Below are positions 48,704 to 57,499 of a DNA stretch of 64,000 nt, one piece after another (the first letter of the stretch is position 1; each line of letters opens with the position of its first letter). Position numbers and translations under genes: made by a program. The DNA comes from Streptomyces sp. KMM 9044 (GTDB taxonomy: Bacteria; Actinomycetota; Actinomycetes; Streptomycetales; Streptomycetaceae): assembly GCF_024701375.2 (NCBI RefSeq), contig NZ_CP113910.1:2418001-2482000 (forward strand), in the 5' to 3' direction. A model generated the notes under the pieces. The model had not been told where the DNA came from. It ran no database searches and saw nothing but the letters and a program-made list of their open reading frames with translations.

Positions 48704-49564
48704 ATGCTCAGGCTGGGCAGGCGGGAATTCGCACCGCACGAGCCGGTGATCATGGCGATCGTGAACCGGACCCCGGACTCCTTCTACGACCGGGGCGCGA
48801 CCTTCCGCGACGAACCGGCGCTCGCGCGCGTGGAGCGGGCGGTGGCCGAGGGCGCCGCGATCATCGACATCGGCGGGGTGAAGGCCGGGCCGGGCGAGGA
48901 GGTGTCCGCCGAGGAGGAGGCCCGGCGGACGGTCGGTTTCGTCGCCGGGGTGCGGCGGCGCTTCCCGGACGTCGTGATCAGTGTGGACACCTGGCGGCAC
49001 GAGGTCGGCGAGGCCGTGTGCGAGGCGGGGGCGGACGTGCTGAACGACGCCTGGGGCGGGGTCGATCCGCTGCTCGCGGAGGTCGCCGCGCGGTACGGCG
49101 CCGGACTGGTGTGCACCCACGCGGGAGGCGCCCTGCCGCGGACCCGGCCGCACCGGGTGGAGTACGAGGACGTGATGGCCGACATCCTGGACCGGACGCT
49201 GGGGCTGGCGGAGCGTGCGGTCTCCCTGGGCGTGCCGCGGGAGTCGGTGATGATCGACCCCGGGCACGACTTCGGCAAGAACACCCGGCACAGCCTCGAG
49301 GCGACGCGGCGGCTGGACGAGATGGTCGCCACCGGGTGGCCGGTGCTGGTGTCGCTGTCCAACAAGGACTTCGTCGGTGAGACGTTGGACCGGCCGGTCA
49401 AGGAGCGGCTGCTGGGGACGTTGGCGACGACCGCGGTGTCCGCGTGGTTGGGGGCGCGGGTGTACCGGGTGCACGAGGTGGCGGAGACGCGGCAGGTGCT
49501 GGACATGGTGGCGTCGATCGCGGGCCGCCGCCCGCCGGCGGTGGCCCGGCGGGGGCTGGCGTAG
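48704..49564 (+). CDS. folP: dihydropteroate synthase (FolP family)
   Basis: A 286-residue TIM-barrel protein with MAIVNRTPDSFYDRGATF (substrate loop 1), IIDIGGVKAGPGEEVSAEEE (loop 2), VISVDTW, DVLNDAWGG, MIDPGHDFGKNT and the terminal YRVHEVAETRQVL. Classic enzymes have NVTPDSFSDGG; here the second loop reads DIGGVKAGPG instead of DIGGESTRPG, as in actinobacterial FolP2-type proteins, whose synthase activity is doubtful. ATG 48704 follows AGGAGAGG by nine bases. The position matches folP2 near gpgS in mycobacteria. Confidence 0.85.
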   Translation: MLRLGRREFAPHEPVIMAIVNRTPDSFYDRGATFRDEPALARVERAVAEGAAIIDIGGVKAGPGEEVSAEEEARRTVGFVAGVRRRFPDVVISVDTWRHEVGEAVCEAGADVLNDAWGGVDPLLAEVAARYGAGLVCTHAGGALPRTRPHRVEYEDVMADILDRTLGLAERAVSLGVPRESVMIDPGHDFGKNTRHSLEATRRLDEMVATGWPVLVSLSNKDFVGETLDRPVKERLLGTLATTAVSAWLGARVYRVHEVAETRQVLDMVASIAGRRPPAVARRGLA

Positions 49565-49842
49565 GGCTCCGTCCCGGGGACGGTTCTGCCCCTGCGTCCA
49601 CTTCGTCGGCGTCGCCCCGGCGTCCGGGCATGGGGCTCTGCCCCGGACCCCGGCCTCCGCCCACCCCTCACCCGACTCGGCCGGTCGGAAGGTGCCCCGG
49701 AGGCCGCGCCCGCCCGCGCCCGCACTCGGTCGGTCAGGAGGGGCCCGCAGACAGCCCGGGCCCGCACCGGTACCCGGGCGGCCGGAAAGCGGTCCGAAGA
49801 ACGCACGCCCCCGCCGCCACCCGGCCGGTCGGAAGGTCGTTC
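49565..49842. other. non-coding gap between convergent folP and LOG genes
   Basis: 278 bases without a convincing gene. CGGCCGGTCGGAAGGT occurs twice (49678-49693 and 49822-49837), 144 bases apart, and related C/G-rich words recur between the copies. It may be degenerate sequence left by a duplication; no hairpin terminator was recognised. Confidence 0.4.
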
Positions 49843-50601
49843 TCAGCGGCCCGCTTCCTTCGAGACCAGGGCCACCGCTTCGTCCACGTCGTCCGTGACG
49901 TGGATGAGGAGGAGGTCCTGGTCGGCTGCCTTGCCCTGGGCGATGACCGTGTGGCGCAGCCAGTCGACCAGACCGCCCCAGTACTCGGTGCCGAACAGGA
50001 CGATGGGGAACTGGGTGATCTTCTGCGTCTGGACCAGGGTCAGTGCCTCGAAGAGCTCGTCGAGGGTGCCGAGGCCGCCGGGCAGGACGACGAAGCCCTG
50101 TGAGTACTTGACGAACATCAGCTTGCGGACGAAGAAGTACCGGAAGTTCAGGCCGATGTCGACGTAGCTGTTGAGCCCCTGCTCGAAGGGCAGCTCGATG
50201 CCGAGGCCGACCGAGACGCCGTTGGCTTCGCAGGCGCCCTTGTTGGCCGACTCCATGGCCCCGGGGCCGCCGCCGGTGATGACGGCGAACCCCGCCTCGA
50301 CCAGGCCCCGGCCGAGTCGGACGCCGGCCTCGTACTCCGGCGAGTCCACCGGGGTGCGGGCCGAACCGAAGACGCTGATGGCGGGCGGCAGCTCGGCGAG
50401 GGTGCCGAAGCCCTCGATGAACTCCGACTGGATGCGCAGCACCCGCCAGGGGTCGGTGTGCACCCAGTCCGAGGGTGCGCGCCCGTCCAGCAGCCGCTGG
50501 TCCGTGGTGCTCGCCTGGACCTGGTCCCGCCTGCGGAGCACCGGACCCAGCCGCCGCTCCTCCGGTGGGCTCTGCCTGCCCTCGGGGTTGCCAGTAGCCA
50601 T
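49843..50601 (-). CDS. LOG-family (TIGR00730) nucleotide phosphoribohydrolase-like protein
   Basis: A 252-residue Rossmann-fold protein. AISVFGSARTP, VITGGGPGAMESANKGACEA (G-G-G-x-G-x-M-x-x-x-x-x-G-A) and VVLPGGLGTLDELFEALTLV (P-G-G-x-G-T-x-x-E) are the signature motifs of Lonely Guy cytokinin-activating phosphoribohydrolases. It should cleave a nucleoside 5'-monophosphate to base plus ribose 5-phosphate. GGAGGGAG lies just upstream of ATG 50601. Mycobacteria have the homologue (Rv1205) in the same neighbourhood. Confidence 0.92.
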   Translation of the reverse strand: MATGNPEGRQSPPEERRLGPVLRRRDQVQASTTDQRLLDGRAPSDWVHTDPWRVLRIQSEFIEGFGTLAELPPAISVFGSARTPVDSPEYEAGVRLGRGLVEAGFAVITGGGPGAMESANKGACEANGVSVGLGIELPFEQGLNSYVDIGLNFRYFFVRKLMFVKYSQGFVVLPGGLGTLDELFEALTLVQTQKITQFPIVLFGTEYWGGLVDWLRHTVIAQGKAADQDLLLIHVTDDVDEAVALVSKEAGR

Positions 50602-50764
50602 ATGTGCTCCCTCCGGTTGCGGTCTCCCCCGCTCGGGGGATGCCGAGGTCCGGAGGAGAGGTCGTTCCACTTCAGCTTCAGCGTAAATCCACGCGGGTTG
50701 CGTCTGGGGGGACGTCAGCATGTCCGCAGAAAAGCGTTCCCAACACCCTGACCGGGCGGAGCGC

Positions 50765-51844
50765 TCATGCCGTCAGCCAGGTCCGCAGCCGCTCCTCTCC
50801 CGCGATGATCTTCGCCGTCTCCACGCGTTCGTCCCGCTTGTGCGCCAAGTGCGGGTTGCCGGGACCGTAGTTGACGGCCGGGACGCCGAGCGCGGAGAAG
50901 CGGGAGACGTCCGTCCAACCGTACTTGGGCTGGGGGGTGCCGCCCACCGCCTCGACGAAGGCGACCGCGGCCGGGTGGGAGAGACCGGGCAGTGCCGCGC
51001 CGCTGTGGTCGTCGACGACGCACTCGGCCACGCCGCAGTCGGCGAAGACCTCGTGGACGTGGGCGAGCGCCTCGGCCTCCGAGCGGTCGGGGGCGTAGCG
51101 GAAGTTGACGGCGACGACGCACTCGTCGGGGATGACGTTGCCGGCCACGCCCCCGGAGATACCCACCGCGTTCAGGCCCTCGCGGTACTCCAGGCCGTCG
51201 ATCACCGGGTGGCGCGGCTCGTAAGAGGCGAGGCGGGCCAGGACGGGGGCCGCCGCGTGGATCGCGTTGGAGCCCATCCAGCCGCGCGCGGAGTGGGCGC
51301 GCTCGCCGGTGGTCTTCAGGAGCACCCGGAGCGTGCCCTGACAGCCGCCCTCGACCTGGCCGTCGGAGGGCTCGAGGAGGACCGCGAAGTCGCCCTCCAG
51401 CCAGTCGGGACGCTGCTCGGCGACGTGCTTGAGGCCGTTGAGGTCCGCGGCGACCTCCTCGTTGTCGTAGAAGACGAAGGTCAGGTCCCGGTTGGGTGCG
51501 GGGACGGTGGCCGCGATGCGCAGTTGGACGGCCACGCCCGCCTTCATGTCGCAGGTTCCGCAGCCCCACAGCACGCCGTCCTCGTCGAGCCGGGAGGGGA
51601 CGTTGTCCGCGATCGGGACCGTGTCGATGTGTCCGGCGAGGATCACGCGCTCCTCGCGCCCCAGGTTGGTACGGGCCACGACGTTGTTGCCGTACCGGTC
51701 GACCGTGAGGTGCGGCAGGGGGCGCAGGGCGGATTCGATCGCGTCCGCGAGCGGCTTCTCCGCGCCGCTGACGGAGGGGAAGTCGACGAGCCGCGCGGTC
51801 AGAAGCGCCGCGTCCAGGGTGAGGTCAAGCGGGGTGTCGGCCAT
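50765..51844 (-). CDS. dapE: succinyl-diaminopimelate desuccinylase
   Basis: A 359-residue M20 metallohydrolase: [20 protein letters not shown] (metal His/Asp), [32 protein letters not shown] (catalytic Glu pair), [20 protein letters not shown] and a late [20 protein letters not shown]. It removes succinate from N-succinyl-LL-diaminopimelate in lysine and peptidoglycan synthesis. A minus-strand -10-like TAGGGT (51857-51852) lies seven bases before ATG 51844, so the mRNA is probably leaderless. dapC lies 1.9 kb away. Confidence 0.94.
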   Translation of the reverse strand: MADTPLDLTLDAALLTARLVDFPSVSGAEKPLADAIESALRPLPHLTVDRYGNNVVARTNLGREERVILAGHIDTVPIADNVPSRLDEDGVLWGCGTCDMKAGVAVQLRIAATVPAPNRDLTFVFYDNEEVAADLNGLKHVAEQRPDWLEGDFAVLLEPSDGQVEGGCQGTLRVLLKTTGERAHSARGWMGSNAIHAAAPVLARLASYEPRHPVIDGLEYREGLNAVGISGGVAGNVIPDECVVAVNFRYAPDRSEAEALAHVHEVFADCGVAECVVDDHSGAALPGLSHPAAVAFVEAVGGTPQPKYGWTDVSRFSALGVPAVNYGPGNPHLAHKRDERVETAKIIAGEERLRTWLTA

Positions 51845-51913
51845 GCCGACGACCCTAACGCGCTGGTCCGGGCGCACTGTCCGCACCCGGCACACACGCC
51901 TCGTACTCTCCAG

Positions 51914-51919
51914 TACCTT
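51914..51919 (+). promoter_or_regulatory. -10 element of a leaderless gene
   Basis: TACCTT ends six bases before the GTG at 51926; no ribosome-binding site is present. It lies back to back with the leaderless dapE promoter. Confidence 0.45.
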
Positions 51920-51925
51920 GTACGC

Positions 51926-52927
51926 GTGTCAGAGTCACCGTCTCCTTCCAAGCGTCGCGGCCGCTTCCTCCGCTTCGGGGCGGCCTCCGTGGCCCTCCTC
52001 GCAGTCGCCGGCTACCTGGTGGTCCGGTACGACACCGGGGGCGGCCAGAGCGGGCCGGGCTGCCGGGCCGTGTCCGCCAAGGGCGACGGGGCCACGTACG
52101 AGTTCACGCCCGAGCAGGCGGTGAACGCGGCGACGATCACGGCCGTGGGCACCGCGCGCGACCTGCCCGAGCGGGCCGTGACGATCGCGTTGGCGACCGC
52201 CCTCCAGGAGTCGGCCCTGCGCAACATCGACTTCGGGGACCGTGACTCGCTCGGCCTGTTCCAGCAGCGGCCCTCGCAGGGCTGGGGCGCGCCGGAGGAG
52301 ATCATGGACCCGGCGTACTCGGCGGGGAAGTTCTACGACGGTCTGGAGAAGGTACCGGGGTACACCCGGCTGCCGCTCACCGTCGCCGCCCAGCGGGTGC
52401 AGCTCAGCGGCTTCCCGCAGGCGTACGCCAAGCACGAGCCGGACGCCACTCTGCTGGCCGCCGCTCTCACCGGCCGCCGCTCGGCGGCCACCCTGACCTG
52501 CGCGGGCCGCCCGGCGGCGACCCGCGCGGCGGGGACGGACGCGGTACGGGACGCGCTGGCCCGCGACTTCGGGCAGGACGCCCTGGAGCCGGCCGGTGCC
52601 GAGGTCGGCGACCCGGCGCGCTCCTCCTCCGCTCCCGGGGACAAGGACACCGGCCCGGACGGGCGGACCATGACGCTGCCGGTCTCCACCGAGGCGGATC
52701 CCGGCCGGAAGGGCGGGGACCGGGGCTGGCAGTTGGCGCACTGGGCCGTGGCCAACGCCTCCGCGCTGCACATCGAGCGGGTGTCGTACGCGGGGGAGGA
52801 GTGGACCGCCGGGGACGACGGCGACCGCTGGAGCCCGATCGACGACGAGGACGGCAAGAACTCCGCGGGCTCGGACGGCGGTGCGGACCGTGGGGCGGAC
52901 GCGGTCCGGATCACGACCGCGCAGTAG
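51926..52927 (+). CDS. membrane-anchored lysozyme/transglycosylase-like protein
   Basis: A 333-residue protein with an Arg/Lys-rich start, one membrane helix ([16 protein letters not shown]) and an extracellular domain. [20 protein letters not shown] then [14 protein letters not shown] resembles the E-S...G-L-x-Q core of lytic transglycosylases, with the catalytic-type Glu in LQES. The C-terminal third is Gly/Asp-rich with a [11 protein letters not shown] segment typical of cell-wall proteins. Similar proteins are often mislabelled heavy-metal transporters. Peptidoglycan cleavage is inferred. GTG 51926 follows TACCTT by six bases, indicating a leaderless mRNA. Confidence 0.75.
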   Translation: MSESPSPSKRRGRFLRFGAASVALLAVAGYLVVRYDTGGGQSGPGCRAVSAKGDGATYEFTPEQAVNAATITAVGTARDLPERAVTIALATALQESALRNIDFGDRDSLGLFQQRPSQGWGAPEEIMDPAYSAGKFYDGLEKVPGYTRLPLTVAAQRVQLSGFPQAYAKHEPDATLLAAALTGRRSAATLTCAGRPAATRAAGTDAVRDALARDFGQDALEPAGAEVGDPARSSSAPGDKDTGPDGRTMTLPVSTEADPGRKGGDRGWQLAHWAVANASALHIERVSYAGEEWTAGDDGDRWSPIDDEDGKNSAGSDGGADRGADAVRITTAQ

Positions 52928-53261
52928 TCCGCAGAACCCGTCCGCACAGTTGCCCGATGGCTCACCCCCAGGGGTTGCCCCGGGGGTCGGCCCCTTGACG
53001 AGACGAGCGGGTTTCGCGTTCTCACCCACGGTTCGGCCCACCCCTTGGGGCTTGGGCGCCGTAACCATTCGGCAGCCCATCGAACGACGTACCGTTCGTC
53101 CGCTTTTCGGTGTAGCCGACAATGCGACGCATTGCCAACTCTTTACGGCGCCGCACCGCAACCTTCCTGCCCTTCGAGCGGTAGTCACTGCGTCCGAGCC
53201 CGGAGGCCGATCACCGGGTCCGGCTGAACGTCTCATCGTTCTCTCCCGCCGAAGGAGCACC
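52928..53261 (+). promoter_or_regulatory. intergenic region with two operator-like inverted repeats
   Basis: 334 bases before a small secreted-protein gene. CGAACG-N6-CGTTCG (53081-53098) and CAATGCG-A-CGCATTG (53120-53134) are perfect inverted repeats 21 bases apart, the kind of symmetry bound by dimeric regulators. The stretch from 53060 to 53150 is the most AT-rich part and probably contains the promoter. Confidence 0.5.
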
Positions 53262-53588
53262 ATGTCCCTCCCCCTGACCCGTCGGATCGCCCGTGCCACG
53301 CTGCTTGTCGCCGCCGGAGCGGCCGCCGGGGTCGGTGCGGCCGGTTCCGCCTGCGCGGCCCCCGAGCTGCCGATCACCCCGAGCGTCGGCGGCCTGACCG
53401 TCCTGGACGAGGCCGGCGCGGCCGGCACCGTGGACGACGCGGCGCACACCGTCACCGACACCACGGGCAACGCCGGAGGCCAGGCACTCGAGCAGGCCGC
53501 CGGAGACGCGCTGCCGGCCGACGCCGTCAGCCTGGCCGGCGTGCCGGCCGCCCGGACCCTCCCGGCCACCGCACTGCCGCTCGGCTGA
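53262..53588 (+). CDS. small secreted protein
   Basis: A 108-residue protein with a signal peptide (LTRRIARATLLVAAGAAAGV, cleavage likely after the alanines preceding PELPITPS). The mature part (about 75 residues) is acidic, rich in Ala, Gly, Asp and Thr, without cysteine: LTVLDEAGAAGTVDDAAHTV. This resembles small secreted proteins of streptomycetes without assigned function. GAAGGAG lies seven bases before the ATG. Two inverted repeats upstream suggest tight regulation. Confidence 0.8.
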   Translation: MSLPLTRRIARATLLVAAGAAAGVGAAGSACAAPELPITPSVGGLTVLDEAGAAGTVDDAAHTVTDTTGNAGGQALEQAAGDALPADAVSLAGVPAARTLPATALPLG

Positions 53589-53633
53589 CCCCCCCCCGGA
53601 TCACGGAAAACCGGCCGACTCCACCCGAACCGC

Positions 53634-53682
53634 ACGAAAGCCGTCGGGGCCCAGGTTTTTCCTGGGCCCCGACGGCTTTCGT
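53634..53682. terminator. bidirectional terminator
   Basis: A perfect 22-bp stem with a TTTTT loop between the convergent secreted-protein and dapC genes. Confidence 0.9.
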
Positions 53683-53699
53683 GTCTCCGCTCCCCCGCG

Positions 53700-54821
53700 T
53701 CACGCCTTCAGGCGTTCCACCCCCGCCCGTACCCGCTCGTCCGTGGCGGTGAGGGCGACGCGTACGAACCGCTCGCCGGCCGGGCCGTAGAAGTCGCCCG
53801 GTGCGACCAGGATGCCGCGCTCGGCGAGGCGGGCGACGGTGTCCCAGCAGGACTCGTCGCGGGTGGCCCACAGGTAGAGCCCGCCCTCGCTGTGCTCGAT
53901 GCGGAAGCCGTGTCCGAGGAGGGCCATCCGCAGGGCGGTGCGGCGGGCCGTGTAGCGCTCGCGCTGGACGCGGACGTGGTCGTCGTCGCCCAGGGCCGCC
54001 ACCACGGCCGCCTGGGTGGGCGCCGAGGTCATCATGCCGCCGTGCTTGCGGATCTGCAGCAGCGGGCCGAGGACGGCGGGGTCTCCGGCCAGGAAGGCGG
54101 CGCGGTAACCCGCGAGGTTGGACCGCTTGGACAGCGAGTGAACGGCGACGATGCCGTCGTACGAACCGCCGTTGACGTCCGGGTGCAGCACCGAGACCGG
54201 GTCGGCGTCCCAGCCCAGTTCGAGGTAGCACTCGTCGGAGAGGACGAGGACGCCGTGTTCGCGGGCCCAGGCGACGACGCGGGTCAGCTCCGCCTTGGAG
54301 AGCACCTGGCCCGTGGGGTTGGACGGGGAGTTCAGCCAGAGGAGCTTCAGGCCGGCCGGGTCCAGCTCGGTCGGGCCCGGCGCGTCAGCGCCTGGTGCCA
54401 GCGAGTACGCCTCGTACTCCGCGCGGGCCAGGCGTGCGCCGACCTCGTACGTCGGGTAGGCCAGGCGGGGGTATGCCACCCGGTCGCCGGGGCCGAGGCC
54501 CAGCTGGGTGGGGAGCCAGGCGACCAGTTCCTTGGATCCGACGACCGGCAGCACGTGGTGGTGGGTGAGGTCACGGGCGCCCAGGCGGCGCTCCACCCAG
54601 CGGGTGAGCGCGTCGCGCAGTTCCGGGGTGCCCCAGACCGTGGGATAGCCCGGGGAGTCCGCAGCGGCGATCAGGGCCTTCTGGATCAGCTCGGGGACCG
54701 GGTCGACGGGGGTTCCGACGGAGAGGTCGACGATGCCGTCGGGGTGCGCGGCGGCCGTCTTCTTGTAGGGCTCCAGCTTGTCCCAGGGGAAGGTGGGCAG
54801 CCGGTCGGAGACTGCGGACAC
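53700..54821 (-). CDS. dapC: succinyldiaminopimelate aminotransferase
   Basis: A 373-residue fold-type I aminotransferase: DLSVGTPVDPVPELIQKAL, LPVVGSKELVAWLPTQLGLG, LNSPSNPTGQVLSKAELTRV, VLSDECYLELGW and the PLP lysine in HSLSKRSNLAGYR, with the C-terminal RVALTATDERVRAGVERL. It catalyses transamination to N-succinyl-LL-2,6-diaminopimelate and by family may also act on prephenate. The GTG at 54821 (VSAVSDRLPTFPWDKLEPYK) has GGGAGCGAG upstream. It lies just after fdxA, an arrangement conserved in actinobacteria. Confidence 0.92.
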   Translation of the reverse strand: MSAVSDRLPTFPWDKLEPYKKTAAAHPDGIVDLSVGTPVDPVPELIQKALIAAADSPGYPTVWGTPELRDALTRWVERRLGARDLTHHHVLPVVGSKELVAWLPTQLGLGPGDRVAYPRLAYPTYEVGARLARAEYEAYSLAPGADAPGPTELDPAGLKLLWLNSPSNPTGQVLSKAELTRVVAWAREHGVLVLSDECYLELGWDADPVSVLHPDVNGGSYDGIVAVHSLSKRSNLAGYRAAFLAGDPAVLGPLLQIRKHGGMMTSAPTQAAVVAALGDDDHVRVQRERYTARRTALRMALLGHGFRIEHSEGGLYLWATRDESCWDTVARLAERGILVAPGDFYGPAGERFVRVALTATDERVRAGVERLKA

Positions 54822-54943
54822 GGGTTCTCGCTCCCTTTCTGGTACGGCAAACGCCTCGGCCCCGCGCGGCGCCGATCGGTGGGTGATCAGGCCGTACGGG
54901 ACCGGGCGGCGCGGGCGGGGGCCGCTTGGGGCCGCCCGAATGC

Positions 54944-55261
54944 TTACGCCTGTGGCGGCAGCGCGGCGATGAACGGGTGGTCGCGCTCGATCAGCCCGAG
55001 CTTGCTGGCGCCGCCGGGCGAGCCGAGGTCGTCGAAGAACTCGACGTTGGCCTTGTAGTAGTCCTTCCACTCCTCGGGAGTGTCGTCCTCGTAGAAGATG
55101 GCCTCGACCGGGCAGACCGGTTCACAGGCGCCGCAGTCGACGCATTCGTCCGGGTGGATGTACAAGGACCGCTGGCCCTCGTAGATGCAGTCGACCGGGC
55201 ATTCCTCGATGCACGCCTTGTCCTTCACGTCGACACAAGGCTGCGCGATGACGTAGGTCAC
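54944..55261 (-). CDS. fdxA: 7Fe-8S ferredoxin
   Basis: A 105-residue ferredoxin. The first cysteine set is in CVDVKDKACIEECPVDCIYE (one [3Fe-4S] ligand pattern with an interrupted spacing), the second C-x2-C-x2-C-x3-C in CVDCGACEPVCPVEAIF ([4Fe-4S]). The C-terminal extension (EEWKDYYKANVEFFDDLGSP) is typical of actinobacterial FdxA/FdxC. It transfers low-potential electrons to partners not visible here. The start is GTG at 55261. It is divergent from the GNAT gene with a 140-base gap containing a TACTAG -10 candidate on the minus strand. Confidence 0.94.
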   Translation of the reverse strand: MTYVIAQPCVDVKDKACIEECPVDCIYEGQRSLYIHPDECVDCGACEPVCPVEAIFYEDDTPEEWKDYYKANVEFFDDLGSPGGASKLGLIERDHPFIAALPPQA

Positions 55262-55401
55262 GCTGTCGTTCCTCCTCGATAGGGCGCTGGCGGGCCTCCT
55301 CAGGCTCCGCCGCCCGGCGCGCGGGAGCGCGGCGTCGTCGATGCCCGCCTCTAGTATCTCCGTTCCTGGGCATGATCCGAACAGGAGGGGTGAACCGACC
55401 T

Positions 55402-56460
55402 GTGGAAATATCCGCCGCCGGGCGTCTCGAGGTCCGCATCACCACTGCTGACGTGGGTAAACGGGTCTCCGTACGGAGCTTGATCGAACATGGTCCCCCG
55501 GGTGAGAAGTTCACCGACACCGTCGGAGTTCTCACATCATGGGACAGCGGCGTGCTGCGGATCACACGGAAGAACGGCGAGAGCGTGCTCGTGAGGGAGT
55601 CCGCACTGGTCGCGGGCAAGGTGGTCGCGTCCGCACCGGCCCGCCGACGCGGCCCGGCCGCCTCGTACGGGGAACTGGCACGGGTCGCCGCGCGGGCGTG
55701 GCGGCCCGTGGAGAGCGAGTCGCTGGGCCCGTGGGAGCTGAGGGCGGCGGCCGGGTTCACCCGCCGGGCCAACTCGGTGCTGCCGCTCGGCGACCCGGGC
55801 GTGGAGCTGGACGAGGCGCTGACGGCCGTGCGCCGCTGGTACGCCGGGCGCGGGCTGCCCGCCTACGTGCAGACGGCGACCGGTGCCGAGGGGACGCAGG
55901 AGGCACTGGGCGCGGAGCTGGAGCGGCGGGGCTGGGTGCGGGAGGTGACCGCCGAGCTGTGGGTCGGCGGTCTCGCGCAGGTCGCCGACCTGGGACCGGC
56001 GCCGTCCGGCACGGAATGCGCCGGGACGGACGTCGTCCTGTCCCGGGAGGCCGACGAGGCGTGGCTGACGCGCTACCGGCGCCGGGGCCTGAGCGAGGTC
56101 GCCCTGAAGGTACTGGGCAGCGGCCCGTCGGTGTGGTTCGCGACCGTGCCGGGGGACGCCGAGGACGCCGGTGGCGGCCCCGCGGCCATCGGGCGGTGTG
56201 TCGTGGACGGGCGGTGGGCCGGTTTCGCGGCCGTCGAGGTGGACCCGGCGCTGCGGCGACGCGGGCTCGCGACCGCCGTGATGGCCGCGCTGGCCCGGCG
56301 GGCACTCGATGAGGGTGCGTCGGCCGCCTGGCTCCAGGTGGAGGAGGACAACGCGGGAGCGCGCGCCCTGTACGACAGGATGGGTTTCGCCGTGCATCAC
56401 GCCTACCACCACTACCGCGCGCCCCGGTCGCCGGCTCCGGCCGGTGACGGGTCGCCCTGA
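55402..56460 (+). CDS. GNAT N-acetyltransferase with N-terminal SH3-like domain
   Basis: A 352-residue protein. Residues 1-80 (VEISAAGRLEVRITTADVGK; VLTSWDSGVLRITRKNGESV) form a small beta domain. The C-terminal acetyltransferase has VEVDPALRRRGLATAVMAAL (acetyl-CoA loop R-x-x-G-L/I-A) and ARALYDRMGFAVHHAYHHYR. The substrate is unknown. The GTG at 55402 follows AGGAGGGG by 11 bases; a GTG at 55390 is too close to that site. The truncated SirB1-like gene follows by 17 bases, so an operon existed. Confidence 0.85.
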   Translation: MEISAAGRLEVRITTADVGKRVSVRSLIEHGPPGEKFTDTVGVLTSWDSGVLRITRKNGESVLVRESALVAGKVVASAPARRRGPAASYGELARVAARAWRPVESESLGPWELRAAAGFTRRANSVLPLGDPGVELDEALTAVRRWYAGRGLPAYVQTATGAEGTQEALGAELERRGWVREVTAELWVGGLAQVADLGPAPSGTECAGTDVVLSREADEAWLTRYRRRGLSEVALKVLGSGPSVWFATVPGDAEDAGGGPAAIGRCVVDGRWAGFAAVEVDPALRRRGLATAVMAALARRALDEGASAAWLQVEEDNAGARALYDRMGFAVHHAYHHYRAPRSPAPAGDGSP

Positions 56461-56477
56461 GAGGGCACGAACCGGTC

Positions 56478-56762
56478 ATGCGCGCCCCCCATCCCCCGCC
56501 CCCGGAACGCTCCGCCGAGCTGCGGCGGCGGTTCACCGAGGAGGCCCGGTCCGAGCGGCCGGATCTCTCCACGCTGTGTCTGCTGATCGGCGCGGAGGCG
56601 GACGGCACGCTGGACGAGGCAGGCATCGACGCCGCCCAGATCGAACTGGACGCGCTGGCCGGCCGCCTCCCCTGCCGGCCCGGCGCCCCGCGCGCGTGGG
56701 CGTCGGCGCTGCGGGAGCTGCTGGGTGAGCGGTACGGCTTCCACGGCACCCCGGGCGACTAG
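56478..56762 (+). pseudogene. SirB1/transglutaminase-like gene, N-terminal remnant
   Basis: The frame encodes 94 residues: FTEEARSERPDLSTLCLLIG, ALAGRLPCRPGAPRAWASAL and LLGERYGFHGTPGD, then TAG. This is the N-terminal third of the SirB1 family (usually about 270-300 residues), whose next residues are normally G-D-Y and a transglutaminase-like core. The frame stops exactly where homology ends and resumes as SHOCT sequence, so the 3' part is deleted rather than merely mutated. The remaining protein lacks the catalytic core. Confidence 0.75.
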
Positions 56763-56966
56763 GAGATCGCGCAGGCACGGGCGCAGCAGGAGGCGTTCGA
56801 CCGCTACGTGCGGGAGACCGCGGCGGGCCGCGGCGGGCAGGCCGCCACCGTCGACGAACTGCGTCGGCTGGCCGAGCTCCGCTCGCGCGGCGACCTCACC
56901 GACGAGGAGTTCGACCGGGCCAAGGAACTGGTGCTCGGCGGCCACGGCACGGGACACACCCGCTGA
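56763..56966 (+). pseudogene. SHOCT-domain membrane protein gene, C-terminal remnant
   Basis: Directly after the TAG, in the same frame, the sequence reads EIAQARAQQEAFDRYVRETA then TVDELRRLAELRSRGDLTDE and EFDRAKELVLGG, ending TGA at 56966. This is the C-terminal helix and SHOCT domain of a small actinobacterial protein that normally begins with two membrane helices. No start codon or membrane segment is present, so the 5' part is lost. Confidence 0.75.
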
Positions 56967-57004
56967 CCGCACACACCCGTACGACGAACGAGAGGGACGA
57001 CGAC

Positions 57005-57442
57005 ATGGCTTCGGCTCATGCCCATCAGGCACAGGTGCGGACACGTGCGCACACATCCTCCGCCAACCACGAGTGGGCCGGCGGGCCGACCGTCTTCGGC
57101 GGCGTCATGCTGATGCTCGCCGGAATCCTGAACATCGTCCGGGGCATCTCGGGAATCGCCGAGGACGACGTCTTCGTGGCCACGGGGAACTACGTCTTCG
57201 CGTTCGACCTCACGGCCCGGGGCTGGATCCACCTGGCCCTGGGGGCGCCGGCCGTGCTCATCAGCGTGGGGCTGTTCCAGGCCGGCACGTGGGCACGGGT
57301 GGCCGGAGTGGCGGTCGGCGGGCTCATCATGATCGCCAACTTCGTCTCCCTGCCGTACGCCCCGGTCTGGTCGGTCGTGATGATCGCCCTTTCCGGCGTC
57401 ATGATCTGGGCGCTGTGCACGGTGCGGCGTGGGGACACCTGA
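57005..57442 (+). CDS. DUF7144-type four-helix membrane protein
   Basis: A 145-residue protein with a short polar N-terminus and four membrane helices (FGGVMLMLAGILNIVRGISG; WIHLALGAPAVLISVGLFQA; VAGVAVGGLIMIANFVSLPY; WSVVMIALSGVMIWALCTV). It matches the widespread actinobacterial DUF7144 family, function unknown. GAGAGGGACGACGAC precedes the ATG. It lies 38 bases after the SHOCT remnant and is intact. Confidence 0.85.
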   Translation: MASAHAHQAQVRTRAHTSSANHEWAGGPTVFGGVMLMLAGILNIVRGISGIAEDDVFVATGNYVFAFDLTARGWIHLALGAPAVLISVGLFQAGTWARVAGVAVGGLIMIANFVSLPYAPVWSVVMIALSGVMIWALCTVRRGDT

Positions 57443-57470
57443 GCCCCGCACGACGGGTGTCGTGCGGGGC
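57443..57470. terminator. terminator between convergent genes
   Basis: GCCCCGCACGAC (57443-57454) and GTCGTGCGGGGC (57459-57470) form a perfect 12-bp stem with the loop GGGT. Confidence 0.8.
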
Positions 57471-57499
57471 CCGGTCGGCGGATCGGGGCCGGCCCGGCT

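Noticed and set aside
50720..52927. Plus-strand open frame of 735 codons covering dapE
   Set aside because: The first two-thirds is antisense to dapE; only the part from GTG 51926 has protein-like composition, so only that was annotated.
55365..55392. GTTCC and AAC words near the fdxA/GNAT divergent promoter as a sigma-R site
   Set aside because: The two elements are in the wrong relative orientation and spacing for GGAAC-N18-GTT on either strand.
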